Positions 1 through 8,190 are shown, numbered from the stretch's first letter. The stretch is 64,000 nt of DNA from Flavobacterium croceum DSM 17960 (GCF_002917885.1 NZ_PQNY01000013.1:22485-86484); one strand, 5' to 3'. The notes: a model not told the origin generated them from the letters alone. Translations and numbers: made by a program.

Positions 1-414
1 CCTGTATTACAACTTAGTATAGATTATGGAAAACCAGCTCAATTTCATTATGATTTGGGTAAAGAATTGCTAGCATTAAGAAAAAAAGGAGTATTGGTAA
101 TAGGTAGCGGTAATATGGTACACAATCTTGGAGCCGTAGCTTGGGATAAACTCAATGAACCCGAATATGGTTATGATTGGGCAATAGAAATGAATACTGT
201 TTTTAAAGATAAAATAAGTAAAGGCGATGTAAAGTCGTTAATAGAGTATACAAAATTGCACAAAGCTTCATCATTGGCTATTCCTACACCAGATCATTAC
301 TTCCCATTATTATACACTTTAGGATTGCAAGCCCAAAAAGACACGATAACATTCTTTAACGACAAAGCTGTAGGAGGTTCGCTAACAATGACTTCAGTAA
401 AAATAGGGTTGTAA
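1..414 (+). CDS. ygiD: 4,5-DOPA dioxygenase extradiol-like protein (5' end outside window)
   Basis: The open frame continues to the left edge, so this is the C-terminal part of a longer protein. The TTG at 55 is an internal Leu codon, not a start. The visible residues read PVLQLSIDYGKP, then GVLVIGSGNMVHNL and YGYDWAIEMN, and finish with SLAIPTPDHYFPLLYTLG. This is the C-terminal half of the LigB/YgiD class III extradiol ring-cleavage dioxygenases, which use a mononuclear metal to open catechol rings such as DOPA. The His in HNLG and the PDHY segment belong to the conserved core of the family. The N-terminal metal ligands are not in the window, so activity cannot be judged. It is followed by a 363 bp gene-free stretch and a convergent neighbour. 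The family call is firm; the natural substrate is unknown. Confidence 0.85.
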   Translation, partial: PVLQLSIDYGKPAQFHYDLGKELLALRKKGVLVIGSGNMVHNLGAVAWDKLNEPEYGYDWAIEMNTVFKDKISKGDVKSLIEYTKLHKASSLAIPTPDHYFPLLYTLGLQAQKDTITFFNDKAVGGSLTMTSVKIGL

Positions 415-777
415 TAGTTTGAAGAATTTTTGGATTAATATTAAAAAATTATCTCAAAAAAAAAATTCACCGTGAATAGATTACTAATTTAGTTTTTATG
501 TTTTTCCTTAATTTGGTAACTAAATGAATTACATTACTCGATTTTTTAACATTAATTTTTAAACTACTTTCTTTTTTTAAAATTAGAAACGGATTCATCA
601 TATAGTCAACTACAACTTTTGCATTATAACGTTGCTTATAGTGTAAAATTCACTACTTAATTGTTTAAAGAATTTTACAAGTGTATATAACTTTTTTTGA
701 GTTTTTATTGATAAGATTATTTTATTGAAATCGAGTAAAATAAATTTATCTTAAAGATTTAAAATATTTTATCAATA
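415..777. other. Gene-free AT-rich spacer between convergent genes
   Basis: This 363 bp stretch lies between the stop of the extradiol dioxygenase and the stop of the M28 peptidase. I see no convincing ORF, tRNA or strong intrinsic terminator. Two weak hairpins are visible: ATTCA-CCG-TGAAT near 466-478 and TAGTG-N7-CACTA near 637-653. Neither is followed by a long T run. A GTCAAC hexamer at 605-610 fits the GTYRAC target expected for the HincII-like system at 42962-45348. Confidence 0.5.
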
Positions 778-1833
778 CTAGTTTTTATCGGTTGTTAGTT
801 TATCAACTTTTAGTTTTTCTGGTCTATTGGCAATTTCCCATACAATAGCCAAAGCAAATTTTGTTCTTTTTTCTAAGGCGTCAAATTCTATCTTATCAAC
901 ATCGTCTGTTGGTTTGTGGTAATCTTCGTGCGTACCATTAAATAAAAATACAGAGGGAATATTATGTTTAGCAAAATTGTAATGATCAGAACGATAATAA
1001 AATTTATTAGGATCTTTTTTATCATTATACTTATAGTCTATTGTAGTATTGATGTATTTTTTATTCATATCTTCACATACTTGATATAATTCTGACGATA
1101 GATAATCAGAACCTATTAAATAGATATAATTATTAGAATTTTGATGAAAGTTATCTCTTCTTCCTATCATATCAATATTTACATCGGCAACAGTATTTGA
1201 TAATTCATAAACCGGATTTTCAGAATAGTAGCGAGAACCATGTAAGCCATGTTCTTCGCCTGTTACATGTAAAATAAGTACTGAACGTTTAGGGCCACGT
1301 CCTTCTTTTTTTGCTTTTTGTAAAGCTTGTGCAATTTCAATAAGCGCTACAGTACCTGAACCGTCATCGTCTGCACCATTGTATACTTCACCATTTTTTA
1401 CACCAACATGGTCATAGTGCGCAGATAAGACTACAATTTCGTTTGGTTTTTCGGTACCTTCTATAAAAGCCATTATATTTTCAGAATCGGGCAAACCTTC
1501 ATTCTTTTTTGCATTGAGAAATGCAGCAGGAACAGTTTGGTAGTAACTTCCTAATTTTGTAGGCGCTGGTATTCCAAACTTTTTATATTGTTCTACTAAA
1601 TAGTTTCCAGCTTTTTTTTGTCCTTGACTTCCAGTTTCTCTTCCTTGCATATCATCTGAGGCGATAATTGTAAGATGTTCTTTAAGCTCGGTGGCAGTAA
1701 TAGTATTGAGATATTCACGAAGGTTTACAGCCGTATTTTTATTTTTGTCTGAGCTTATTCCTTGAGAAGATTTACAAGAAATAATAGAGACTACTACTCC
1801 TAAAACAATTATGTATTTACTTAGTTTAAGCAT
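778..1833 (-). CDS. M28 family zinc peptidase, lipoprotein
   Basis: A 351-residue secreted metallopeptidase. Residues 1-20 form a lipoprotein signal ending in the lipobox SIISC, with Cys20 as the lipidation site, so the protein should be membrane anchored. The M28 co-catalytic two-zinc centre is visible: His139 in SAHYDHVG, Asp155/156 in NGADDDGSGT, Glu193/194 in TGEEHGLHGS, Asp221 in NIDMIGR and His306 in DYHKPTDD. The family removes N-terminal residues from peptides, and these periplasmic or surface members are thought to serve peptide scavenging. The start is chosen because the signal sequence begins directly there. The gene lies 2 bp downstream of the DUF3667 gene on the same strand, so the two are probably cotranscribed. 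Exact specificity cannot be read from sequence. Confidence 0.92.
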   Translation of the reverse strand: MLKLSKYIIVLGVVVSIISCKSSQGISSDKNKNTAVNLREYLNTITATELKEHLTIIASDDMQGRETGSQGQKKAGNYLVEQYKKFGIPAPTKLGSYYQTVPAAFLNAKKNEGLPDSENIMAFIEGTEKPNEIVVLSAHYDHVGVKNGEVYNGADDDGSGTVALIEIAQALQKAKKEGRGPKRSVLILHVTGEEHGLHGSRYYSENPVYELSNTVADVNIDMIGRRDNFHQNSNNYIYLIGSDYLSSELYQVCEDMNKKYINTTIDYKYNDKKDPNKFYYRSDHYNFAKHNIPSVFLFNGTHEDYHKPTDDVDKIEFDALEKRTKFALAIVWEIANRPEKLKVDKLTTDKN

Positions 1834-1835
1834 AA

Positions 1836-2891
1836 TTAGTGGATATTAATGAACGAATAAATAACGAGAGCAATCACTATAAATAGTATTAAAAAGAAAT
1901 TAATAAATAACAACGCCAGCGATTTAAAAAATGAAACAGTTCTTGATTCTCCATAAAAACGATGGTGCGCAGGAAAGAAATAATAGAAAGTCCAAATAAA
2001 TAAACCGAAGTTAATTATCACTACTAAACTAGTAAAAAACCAATTATCAAAATATGAAAATATATAACCTATTAATACACTTAGTAATATCATTAATAAT
2101 AAAAATGAAAAATAATGAAGCGTAAATATACCATGATCAAAATAGTACCATTTCTTTTTACCATGAAATAACCATAATGCAAAGGCAAATAAAGGCATGT
2201 ATAGAAATAAGCTTTTTGGAATATTATGTGTTAAACTTTCAAAGAATTTATCTTTTATTTCTTTATTGGTATACTTTTGATGAATTGGAATAGATTTTTT
2301 CAAAAACCAATATTCAAGAGCATTGAATTTTTCAGGATGTAAATTTCTATCCTTTTCTAACTCTTCAATCGTTTTATAATCGGTATTAAAAAAATGACCA
2401 TCGCCATATTTTTCTTTTTTTAACTCTTTAGCCGTTTTTAGTTCGAGTAGTAACGAGTCGGCTTCTTTTTTTCCAATTTCGCCACTTTTTTGTAATTCAA
2501 TAATTTGTTTTTCAACAGATGATAGCGTTTCTTTTTCTGGTTTTGATTTTTCTAATTCATGTTCTTCGGTAGTGCTATCTAGTATATTTATGGTTAAAAA
2601 AGTAACAAAACTTATAAAAATATACAGTCGAATAGGAGCCAAATACGACATTCTTTTTCCAGAGAGATATTCTTTGGTAAGAGATGCAGGTTTTGTAATA
2701 AGATTTTTTATGGTTTTCCAAAAAGCATTTTCATAATGCGTTAAATCTTCAAAAAAATGAATAAAAAGTTCATAAAAGCTTTTTCTAGAATCTATATTTT
2801 CTTGTCCGCAATTGCTACAATATCTTTTTTCTACTACATGATTGCAATTTAAACAAGTTTTATCGGTTCTAAGTTTATTTTTTCCAGACAT
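1836..2891 (-). CDS. DUF3667 domain membrane protein with zinc ribbon
   Basis: A 351-residue protein. The N-terminus holds a four-Cys zinc ribbon (CLNCNH at about 14-19 and CSNCGQE at about 25-31). It is followed by the conserved segment FEDLTHYENAFWKTIKNLITKPASL and YLSGKRMSYLAPIRLYIFISF, which is diagnostic of DUF3667, a Bacteroidota family. A charged, Lys/Glu-rich central region of about 100 residues separates the first hydrophobic segment (about 90-105) from a C-terminal block of about four transmembrane helices (about 230-350). The function is not known. The ribbon would face the cytoplasm if the central region is outside, but topology is inferred only. It is upstream of, and nearly abuts, the M28 peptidase gene, forming a probable two-gene unit. 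Confidence 0.85.
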   Translation of the reverse strand: MSGKNKLRTDKTCLNCNHVVEKRYCSNCGQENIDSRKSFYELFIHFFEDLTHYENAFWKTIKNLITKPASLTKEYLSGKRMSYLAPIRLYIFISFVTFLTINILDSTTEEHELEKSKPEKETLSSVEKQIIELQKSGEIGKKEADSLLLELKTAKELKKEKYGDGHFFNTDYKTIEELEKDRNLHPEKFNALEYWFLKKSIPIHQKYTNKEIKDKFFESLTHNIPKSLFLYMPLFAFALWLFHGKKKWYYFDHGIFTLHYFSFLLLMILLSVLIGYIFSYFDNWFFTSLVVIINFGLFIWTFYYFFPAHHRFYGESRTVSFFKSLALLFINFFLILFIVIALVIYSFINIH

Positions 2892-2912
2892 ATATTAATG
2901 TGTTTTTTGAAG

Positions 2913-2947
2913 TTGCTAAACTATTAAAAAAAATAATAGTATTTTTG
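2913..2947 (+). promoter_or_regulatory. Candidate Bacteroidota promoter for the DUF1801-crp unit
   Basis: TTG at 2913-2915 and TATTTTTG at 2940-2947 match the -33/-7 pattern of Bacteroidota sigma factor promoters. The spacing of 24 is slightly longer than the usual 17-23. The -7 element ends 19 bp before the DUF1801 start. Confidence 0.45.
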
Positions 2948-2966
2948 TTTTACAAAGAAGACCTAT

Positions 2967-3431
2967 ATGAAACAAAATAATGTAGAAGAAATTACCCAGT
3001 ATATTCAGGCATTAGAACCCGATAGAAAACAAGCTTTTGAAAAGCTTAGAAATCTATGTGTAGAGAATTTACCACAAGGGTTTGAAGAAGGCTTTACCTA
3101 CAATATGTTAGCCTATTTTGTTCCAAAATCTATGTACCCAGCAGGTTATCATTGCGATAGTTCTTTGCCATTACCTTTTATTAATATAGCTTCACAAAAA
3201 AACTTTATAGCGCTTTATCATATGGGGTTGTACGCTAATGAAGATATTAAAAATTGGTTTGAAACAGAATATCCAAAACATTCCAAATATAAATTGGATA
3301 TGGGTAAAAGTTGTATTCGTTTTAAAAAAATGGACGATATTCCATATACTTTGATAGCCGAATTACTTACAAAATTCACCGTTGAAAGTTGGATAACTAC
3401 TTATGAATCAAATTTTCGAAATACAAAATAA
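2967..3431 (+). CDS. DUF1801 domain-containing protein
   Basis: A 154-residue cytosolic protein of the DUF1801 (YdhG-like) fold. Recognisable stretches are YIQALEPDRKQAFEKLR near the start, the FTYNMLAYFVP strand, FINIASQKNFIALYHMGLY in the middle, and the late MGKSCIRFKKMDDIPYTLIAELL. The family is a small alpha/beta domain of unknown biochemical role, sometimes linked to iron or stress. It sits 2 bp before the Crp/Fnr regulator gene on the same strand, so the two are almost certainly cotranscribed. That makes it a candidate accessory to the regulator. No catalytic residues are obvious. Confidence 0.85.
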   Translation: MKQNNVEEITQYIQALEPDRKQAFEKLRNLCVENLPQGFEEGFTYNMLAYFVPKSMYPAGYHCDSSLPLPFINIASQKNFIALYHMGLYANEDIKNWFETEYPKHSKYKLDMGKSCIRFKKMDDIPYTLIAELLTKFTVESWITTYESNFRNTK

Positions 3432-3433
3432 GT

Positions 3434-4075
3434 ATGAATATTAAAGAAATTTTACAAGAAAGTTACGGTCATATTTTTGAAGAAAAATTAATTGATGAAA
3501 TAGCTCATGTATCATTATTAAGAGATTTTGAAGAAGGAGATGTGCTTATCGATTTTGGCGATTACATAAAAAAAATGCCAATTTTGGTTCATGGTGCTAT
3601 TAAAATATTACGAGAAGATTTTGATGAAGGTGAATTACTTTTATATTTTATAGAAAAAGGGGATACTTGTGCTATGTCTATGGCTTGCTGTATGGGTGAT
3701 AAGCGCAGCGAAATTCGTGCGGTTGCAGAGACCAGTGGTCAAGTAGTAATGATACCCGTGAGCAATATAGAAGAGTGGATGGGTAAATACAAAAGTTGGC
3801 GCAATTATGTATTTAATAGCTATAATAATAGGTTAAAAGAAATGCTTTCTGCTATAGATAGTCTTGCATTTTTGAATATGGACGATAGATTACTTAATTA
3901 TTTGTATGATAAAGCAAAAATAAATAAGAGTAATCAAATTCAAAGTACGCATCAAGAAATTGCTTACGACTTGCACACCTCTAGAGTTGTTGTTTCTAGA
4001 TTACTCAAGGCATTGGAAAACGACGGTAAAATTAGACTCCACAGAGCATCAATCGAATTGCTAAACCGTAAGTAA
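3434..4075 (+). CDS. Crp/Fnr family transcriptional regulator, probable activator of the local sulfur/efflux regulon
   Basis: A 213-residue Crp/Fnr regulator: N-terminal cyclic-nucleotide-binding-like beta roll (about 20-115), dimer helix (about 120-145) and C-terminal winged HTH (about 150-213). In the recognition helix (HTSRVVVSRLLKAL, 181-194) the Ser-Arg pair matches FNR, but Val replaces the Glu that reads the G of TTGAT in FNR. The roll carries three cysteines (Cys79, Cys85, Cys86, in DTCAMSMACCMGDKRSE) where a cAMP pocket would be. That suggests thiol, persulfide or metal sensing rather than cAMP (inference). There is no N-terminal Fe-S Cys cluster as in FNR. The stop codon overlaps the first of five GTAAC-N4-GTTAC-like boxes at the expected class II position in this window, so it is the best candidate for their ligand. 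Confidence 0.9.
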   Translation: MNIKEILQESYGHIFEEKLIDEIAHVSLLRDFEEGDVLIDFGDYIKKMPILVHGAIKILREDFDEGELLLYFIEKGDTCAMSMACCMGDKRSEIRAVAETSGQVVMIPVSNIEEWMGKYKSWRNYVFNSYNNRLKEMLSAIDSLAFLNMDDRLLNYLYDKAKINKSNQIQSTHQEIAYDLHTSRVVVSRLLKALENDGKIRLHRASIELLNRK

Positions 4076-4115
4076 CAAATATTACAAATATTATTGCTCA
4101 GTACGGTTATTTTTA
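4072..4115 (+). promoter_or_regulatory. Crp/Fnr-type box plus -7 element for the TauE gene
   Basis: GTAAC-AAAT-ATTAC at 4072-4085 is one base from the ideal GTAAC-N4-GTTAC inverted repeat and overlaps the stop codon of the regulator gene. A TATTTTTA element (4108-4115, TAnnTTTG with the last base changed) starts exactly 29.5 bp downstream of the box centre. This is the same distance as at the four sister promoters. No TTG lies at the -33 spacing, as expected for an activator-dependent promoter. Confidence 0.6.
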
Positions 4116-4131
4116 CCTCAAATATAGGTGT

Positions 4132-4929
4132 ATGTATACAACGCAAATAATAGGCTATTTACTAGCAGTATTTATAGGTATAAGTCTTGGGCTTTTAGGA
4201 AGTGGAGGTTCTATATTATCGGTGCCTATTTTTGTATATGTGTTTAAAATAGAACCAGTTTTGGCTACAACATATTCATTGTTTGTAGTTGGAATTACCG
4301 CTTTGTTTGCTGGCATTCAAAAAGCCTTGCAAAAATTGGTAGATTTTAACAAAGTAGTTTTATTTGGTATTCCAACAATAGCAAGTGTATTGTTTACTCG
4401 AAAAATTATCGTAGCACATATTCCTAAATATATTACGATATACCCAGAATATAGTGTATCAAAATCAATGCTAATTATGCTTGTATTTGCTGTAGTTATG
4501 TTTTTTGCAGCATTGCAAATGATACGTCCTTTACAAATCACAAAAGAAAAAGAAACTCAATCATCATACGTACTCATAATTTTTTATGGTTTATTAATTG
4601 GTGCGATAGCTGGCTTTGTAGGAGCTGGTGGCGGGTTTCTTATTATTCCGGCGTTGTTATTACTTGCCAAAACACCCATGAAAATAGCTGTAGGCACATC
4701 GCTATTTATTGTTGCTCTACAATCACTTATGGGTTTTTTAGGAGATGTTTCGTCTTCGAATATCGATTGGAAATTATTACTTCAGTTTACCTCTTTTGCT
4801 TTTTTTGGGGTGTTTATTGGGAATAAATTATCTTACAAAATCCCTGCAAATACCTTAAAAGTTTACTTTGGTTATTTTATTATAGTAATGGCTATATTTA
4901 TAGTTTTTAAAGAGGTTGTTCTTGCTTAA
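4132..4929 (+). CDS. TauE/SafE family (TSUP) sulfite or sulfonate exporter
   Basis: A 265-residue polytopic membrane protein with about eight hydrophobic segments. The two repeats typical of TauE/SafE are clear: GLLGSGGSILSVPIFVYVF near residues 21-39, and GAIAGFVGAGGGFLIIPALLLL near 157-178. Both are followed by an AT(S/T)L-type or VGTSLFIVALQS helix. The family exports small sulfur anions such as sulfite, thiosulfate or sulfoacetate. It stands between a Crp/Fnr regulator and two persulfide dioxygenase-rhodanese fusions, whose reaction yields sulfite and thiosulfate. The natural reading is export of those products (inference from context). It has its own promoter with a Crp/Fnr-type box. Confidence 0.9.
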   Translation: MYTTQIIGYLLAVFIGISLGLLGSGGSILSVPIFVYVFKIEPVLATTYSLFVVGITALFAGIQKALQKLVDFNKVVLFGIPTIASVLFTRKIIVAHIPKYITIYPEYSVSKSMLIMLVFAVVMFFAALQMIRPLQITKEKETQSSYVLIIFYGLLIGAIAGFVGAGGGFLIIPALLLLAKTPMKIAVGTSLFIVALQSLMGFLGDVSSSNIDWKLLLQFTSFAFFGVFIGNKLSYKIPANTLKVYFGYFIIVMAIFIVFKEVVLA

Positions 4930-4957
4930 ATAATTGATTTTTAGTAGTTTTTAAAAC

Positions 4958-5001
4958 TTGATATTTGTCATGTTAATAGAACTTTCAAGATGTTAATTTT
5001 G
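4958..5001 (+). promoter_or_regulatory. Fnr-like box plus -7 element for the first MBL-rhodanese gene
   Basis: TTGAT-ATTT-GTCAT at 4958-4971 resembles the classic FNR site (TTGAT-N4-ATCAA) more than the GTAAC form. It is centred exactly 29.5 bp before TAATTTTG (4994-5001), a perfect TAnnTTTG -7 element. The location matches the four sister sites. It is the most divergent of the five in sequence. Confidence 0.5.
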
Positions 5002-5018
5002 AAAAAAATACGATCATT

Positions 5019-6443
5019 ATGAAAATAGAACAAATATACACAGGATGTATTGCTGAAGCAGCTTATTATATAGTTTCTGAAGGAGAAGCAACCATTGTAG
5101 ATCCGTTACGAGAAACCCAACCTTATATAGAAAGATTACAACGAGATAATGTAAAGCTCAAATACATCTTTGAAACTCATTTTCATGCCGATTTTGTTTC
5201 AGGTCATGTCGATTTAGCCAAACAAACAGGCGCAACTATAGTATATGGGCCTACAACCATGAAAACAGGTTTTGAAATGTATGTTGGCACAGATGAAGAA
5301 ATTTTTGAATTAGGTTCATCAAAAATAAAATTAATACACACACCAGGGCACACGTTGGAAAGTTCTTGTTTTTTATTAATTAATGAAAAAGGTATAGAAG
5401 AAGGTATCATTACAGGAGATACTTTATTTATAGGTGATGTTGGCCGACCCGATTTAGCCCAACATGTAATCGCAGATTTAACGCAAGATAAGTTGGCAAG
5501 ATTACTCTATCATTCTTTGAGAAATAAATTAATGCCACTTTCAGATGATTTAATTGTATATCCTAATCATGGAGCAGGTAGTGCTTGTGGTAAAAACATG
5601 AGTAAAGAAACTACCGATACACTTGGCAATCAAAAGAAAACCAATTACGCCTTAAATCCAAATTTGAGCGAAGATGATTTTGTACTAGCCTTGCTTACAG
5701 GTTTAACAATGCCACCACAATATTTTCCTAAAAATGTTTTAATGAATATCAATGGTTACGAAAGTTTAGATACCATAATGCACCGTGCACACAAACCTTA
5801 CGATGCTAAATCTTTTGAAATTGTTGCCAATGAAACTAGAGCATTAATTTTAGACACCCGAAGAGCAGAAGAATTTGCCAAAGGTTTTATACCTAATAGT
5901 ATTAATATTGGGTTAGAAGGAAATTTTGCCTCTTGGGTAGGCGAACTTATTTTTGATCTTAATCAAAAAATTCTCATTGTTGCCGAAGATAATAGTAAAG
6001 TAGACGAGGCTATTATCCGTCTTTCTAGAGTAGGCTACGACCACGCTATTGGGTATTTAGACGGTGGATTCAAATCTTGGAAAAATAGTGATCGCGAAAT
6101 AGATAGAGTACAAAGAATTACTGCTCAAGAACTCGAAAGAAAATATAAAACAGAGCCTAATTTAAAATTAATCGATGTTCGAAAATCTAGCGAGTACGAA
6201 TCTGAGCATATAGAAGGATCGCTTAATATTCCACTAAATGTACTTTCAAGTCGCTTATCAGAATTATCAAAAACAGAGCCTTTTATAGTATATTGTTTAG
6301 GAGGCTATCGTAGCATGATAGCAGCATCTATATTAAAACAAAAAGGATTTGATAATTTTGTAGATGTAGAAGGCGGTTTCAATGAAATAAAAAAAACAGC
6401 TCTACCAAAATCAGATTATGTTTGCCCTACAACATTGTTATAA
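5019..6443 (+). CDS. MBL-fold persulfide dioxygenase fused to two rhodanese domains
   Basis: A 474-residue cytosolic fusion. Residues 1-240 are an ETHE1-like metallo-beta-lactamase domain with the iron-binding signature H54-F-H56-A-D58, H107-TPG-H111, Asp134 in TGDTLFIGDVGRPDLA, and His184 in YPNHGAGSACGK. Two rhodanese repeats follow. The first (about 260-355) has lost the active Cys (ILIVAED in its place). The second (about 370-470) keeps it as Cys426 in YCLGGYRSM. The MBL domain oxidises glutathione- or low-molecular-weight persulfide to sulfite, and the rhodanese moves sulfane sulfur, for example to thiosulfate. A close paralogue follows at 6567. It has its own promoter and box, and a UUCG hairpin terminator after the stop. 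Role: removal of sulfide-derived persulfides. Confidence 0.93.
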   Translation: MKIEQIYTGCIAEAAYYIVSEGEATIVDPLRETQPYIERLQRDNVKLKYIFETHFHADFVSGHVDLAKQTGATIVYGPTTMKTGFEMYVGTDEEIFELGSSKIKLIHTPGHTLESSCFLLINEKGIEEGIITGDTLFIGDVGRPDLAQHVIADLTQDKLARLLYHSLRNKLMPLSDDLIVYPNHGAGSACGKNMSKETTDTLGNQKKTNYALNPNLSEDDFVLALLTGLTMPPQYFPKNVLMNINGYESLDTIMHRAHKPYDAKSFEIVANETRALILDTRRAEEFAKGFIPNSINIGLEGNFASWVGELIFDLNQKILIVAEDNSKVDEAIIRLSRVGYDHAIGYLDGGFKSWKNSDREIDRVQRITAQELERKYKTEPNLKLIDVRKSSEYESEHIEGSLNIPLNVLSSRLSELSKTEPFIVYCLGGYRSMIAASILKQKGFDNFVDVEGGFNEIKKTALPKSDYVCPTTLL

Positions 6444-6470
6444 TTAGGTAATCCGTTTTATAAAATTCTT

Positions 6471-6497
6471 AAAGCATCTTTCGAGATGCTTTTCTAT
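6471..6497 (+). terminator. Intrinsic terminator after the first MBL-rhodanese gene
   Basis: A 9-bp stem AAGCATCT/AGATGCTT capped by a TTCG tetraloop, followed by TTTTC. It separates two paralogous genes that each have their own promoter. Confidence 0.75.
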
Positions 6498-6507
6498 TTG
6501 TTAAAAT

Positions 6508-6551
6508 GTAACAAACGTTGCTTACTATATTGTAAAAACTGACTACTTTTA
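6508..6551 (+). promoter_or_regulatory. Crp/Fnr-type box plus -7 element for the second MBL-rhodanese operon
   Basis: GTAAC-AAAC-GTTGC at 6508-6521 is one base from the ideal inverted repeat. Its centre is 29.5 bp upstream of TACTTTTA (6544-6551). The TTG inside the right half-site is also spaced 23 bp from the -7 element, so the box overlaps any -33 contact, as class II activator sites do. Confidence 0.6.
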
Positions 6552-6566
6552 CTTAAAATTTTAAAC

Positions 6567-7973
6567 ATGGTTATAGAACAAATATATACAGGTTGTTTAG
6601 CTCAGGGTGCTTATTATATAGAATCGAATGGAGAAGTTGCAATAATAGATCCGTTGCGAGAGGTACAACCTTATTTAGATAAAGTAAAACAAAATAATGC
6701 TACAATAAAATATATTTTTGAAACTCATTTTCATGCCGATTTTGTTAGCGGACATGTTTCTTTGGCGCATAAAACAGGAGCTAAAATTATATATGGGCCT
6801 ACGGCTAAACCGAGCTTTGAATCGTACATAGCCAAAGATAACGAGGTTTTTACCTTAGGAGATATTACAATAACCTGCCTACATACTCCCGGACATACTA
6901 TGGAGAGTTCTTGTTATTTATTAAAAGACAAAACAGGTAAAAATTACGCTTTATTTAGTGGAGACACCTTATTTTTAGGCGATGTTGGTCGCCCAGATTT
7001 GGCTCAAAAAGCGGCAAATATGACTCAAGAAGAATTAGCAGGTCTTTTATACGATAGTCTTCGTAATAAAATTATGCCATTAGAAGACGATGTTATTGTT
7101 TATCCAGCACATGGAGCAGGTAGCGCATGTGGTAAAAATTTAAGCAAAGAGACCGTTGGTACTTTGGGAGAACAAAAAAATACCAACTATGCTCTAAGAA
7201 CCGATATGACTAAAGATGAGTTTATAAAAGAAGTAACCGATGGTTTATTACCACCACCCGCTTATTTCCCTATGAATGTGCAACTCAATAAGCAAGGTTA
7301 TGATGATGTGTATACTATTGTAGAAAAAGCATCAGCATTCAACTCAGATGATTTTGAGAATATAGCCAACGAAACAAATGCGCTTATTTTGGACGTTAGA
7401 CACCAAGATGAATTTGAAGAAGGACATATTCCAAACTCAATTTTTATTGGTCTTTCTGGCGGATTTGCTCCTTGGGTGGGTGCGCTTATTTTAGATTATA
7501 AACAACCAATACTATTAGTTACACCAAAAGGTAAAGAAGAAGAAACCATTATTCGTTTGTCGCGAGTAGGTTATGATAACACAATAGGTTACCTTGATGG
7601 AGGTTTTGAAACTTGGAAAAAATCGGGTAAAGAATATGATACCATAACTTCTGTAACCGCTACTCAATTGGCTCAAAAATGGCATGAAAACCCGTTAGTA
7701 TTTGATGTGAGAAAACCAGGTGAGTATCAATCGGAGCACATTGAAAATGTTTCTTCTACACCTTTGGATTTTATAAACGATTTTGTTGCAGAATTTCCAA
7801 AAGAAAAACCATTTTATTTGCATTGTGCAGGAGGTTATCGCTCTATGATAGCGGCATCAATATTAAAATCTAGAGGATATCACAATGTTATAAATGTACT
7901 AGGAGGTTTCTCGGCATTAAAACAAACCGAAATACCTGTTACAAATTATGTATGTCCATCTACTTTAAAATAA
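6567..7973 (+). CDS. MBL-fold persulfide dioxygenase fused to two rhodanese domains (paralogue)
   Basis: A 468-residue paralogue of the preceding fusion with the same architecture. Metal ligands are His54, His56, Asp58, His106, His110, Asp133 and His182. The first rhodanese repeat is again without its Cys (ILLVTPK). The second is intact at Cys420 in HCAGGYRSM. The pair looks like a tandem duplication that has diverged widely; only motif blocks stay identical. This copy heads an operon: a DUF2892 gene starts 10 bp after its stop, followed by overlapping thioredoxin and DUF6132 genes. The different partners suggest that the two copies are not simply redundant, perhaps taking different persulfide donors (inference). 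Confidence 0.93.
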   Translation: MVIEQIYTGCLAQGAYYIESNGEVAIIDPLREVQPYLDKVKQNNATIKYIFETHFHADFVSGHVSLAHKTGAKIIYGPTAKPSFESYIAKDNEVFTLGDITITCLHTPGHTMESSCYLLKDKTGKNYALFSGDTLFLGDVGRPDLAQKAANMTQEELAGLLYDSLRNKIMPLEDDVIVYPAHGAGSACGKNLSKETVGTLGEQKNTNYALRTDMTKDEFIKEVTDGLLPPPAYFPMNVQLNKQGYDDVYTIVEKASAFNSDDFENIANETNALILDVRHQDEFEEGHIPNSIFIGLSGGFAPWVGALILDYKQPILLVTPKGKEEETIIRLSRVGYDNTIGYLDGGFETWKKSGKEYDTITSVTATQLAQKWHENPLVFDVRKPGEYQSEHIENVSSTPLDFINDFVAEFPKEKPFYLHCAGGYRSMIAASILKSRGYHNVINVLGGFSALKQTEIPVTNYVCPSTLK

Positions 7974-7983
7974 TCTAATTATT

Positions 7984-8190
7984 ATGAAAACAATTTTATT
8001 TTCCAATTGGCATATCATGCGTATCATTCGCTTAGCCTTTGCCATTTTTTTGTTTTTTCAGGCTTATACTACCCACGAATGGTTTTTTATTGTGTTTGGT
8101 TTGTTTTTCTTGTTTCAAGCATTATTTAATGTAGGATGTAGTACAAATTCATGTGGTGTAAATTATAAACAAAAAGAAAATGAAAAGTAG
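7984..8190 (+). CDS. Small two-helix DUF2892-like membrane protein with C-x4-C tail
   Basis: A 68-residue protein with two hydrophobic segments (about 11-28 and 32-48), like the YgaP transmembrane domain (DUF2892), which often accompanies rhodaneses. After the helices it carries GCSTNSCG, a Cys pair with four residues between, and a charged tail. The gene begins 10 bp after the MBL-rhodanese stop and its end overlaps the thioredoxin start by 11 bp, so translation is coupled. Cys pairs next to a thioredoxin and a sulfur-transfer enzyme suggest a membrane step for sulfane sulfur or disulfide exchange. That is inference; the biochemical role is not established. Confidence 0.8.
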   Translation: MKTILFSNWHIMRIIRLAFAIFLFFQAYTTHEWFFIVFGLFFLFQALFNVGCSTNSCGVNYKQKENEK

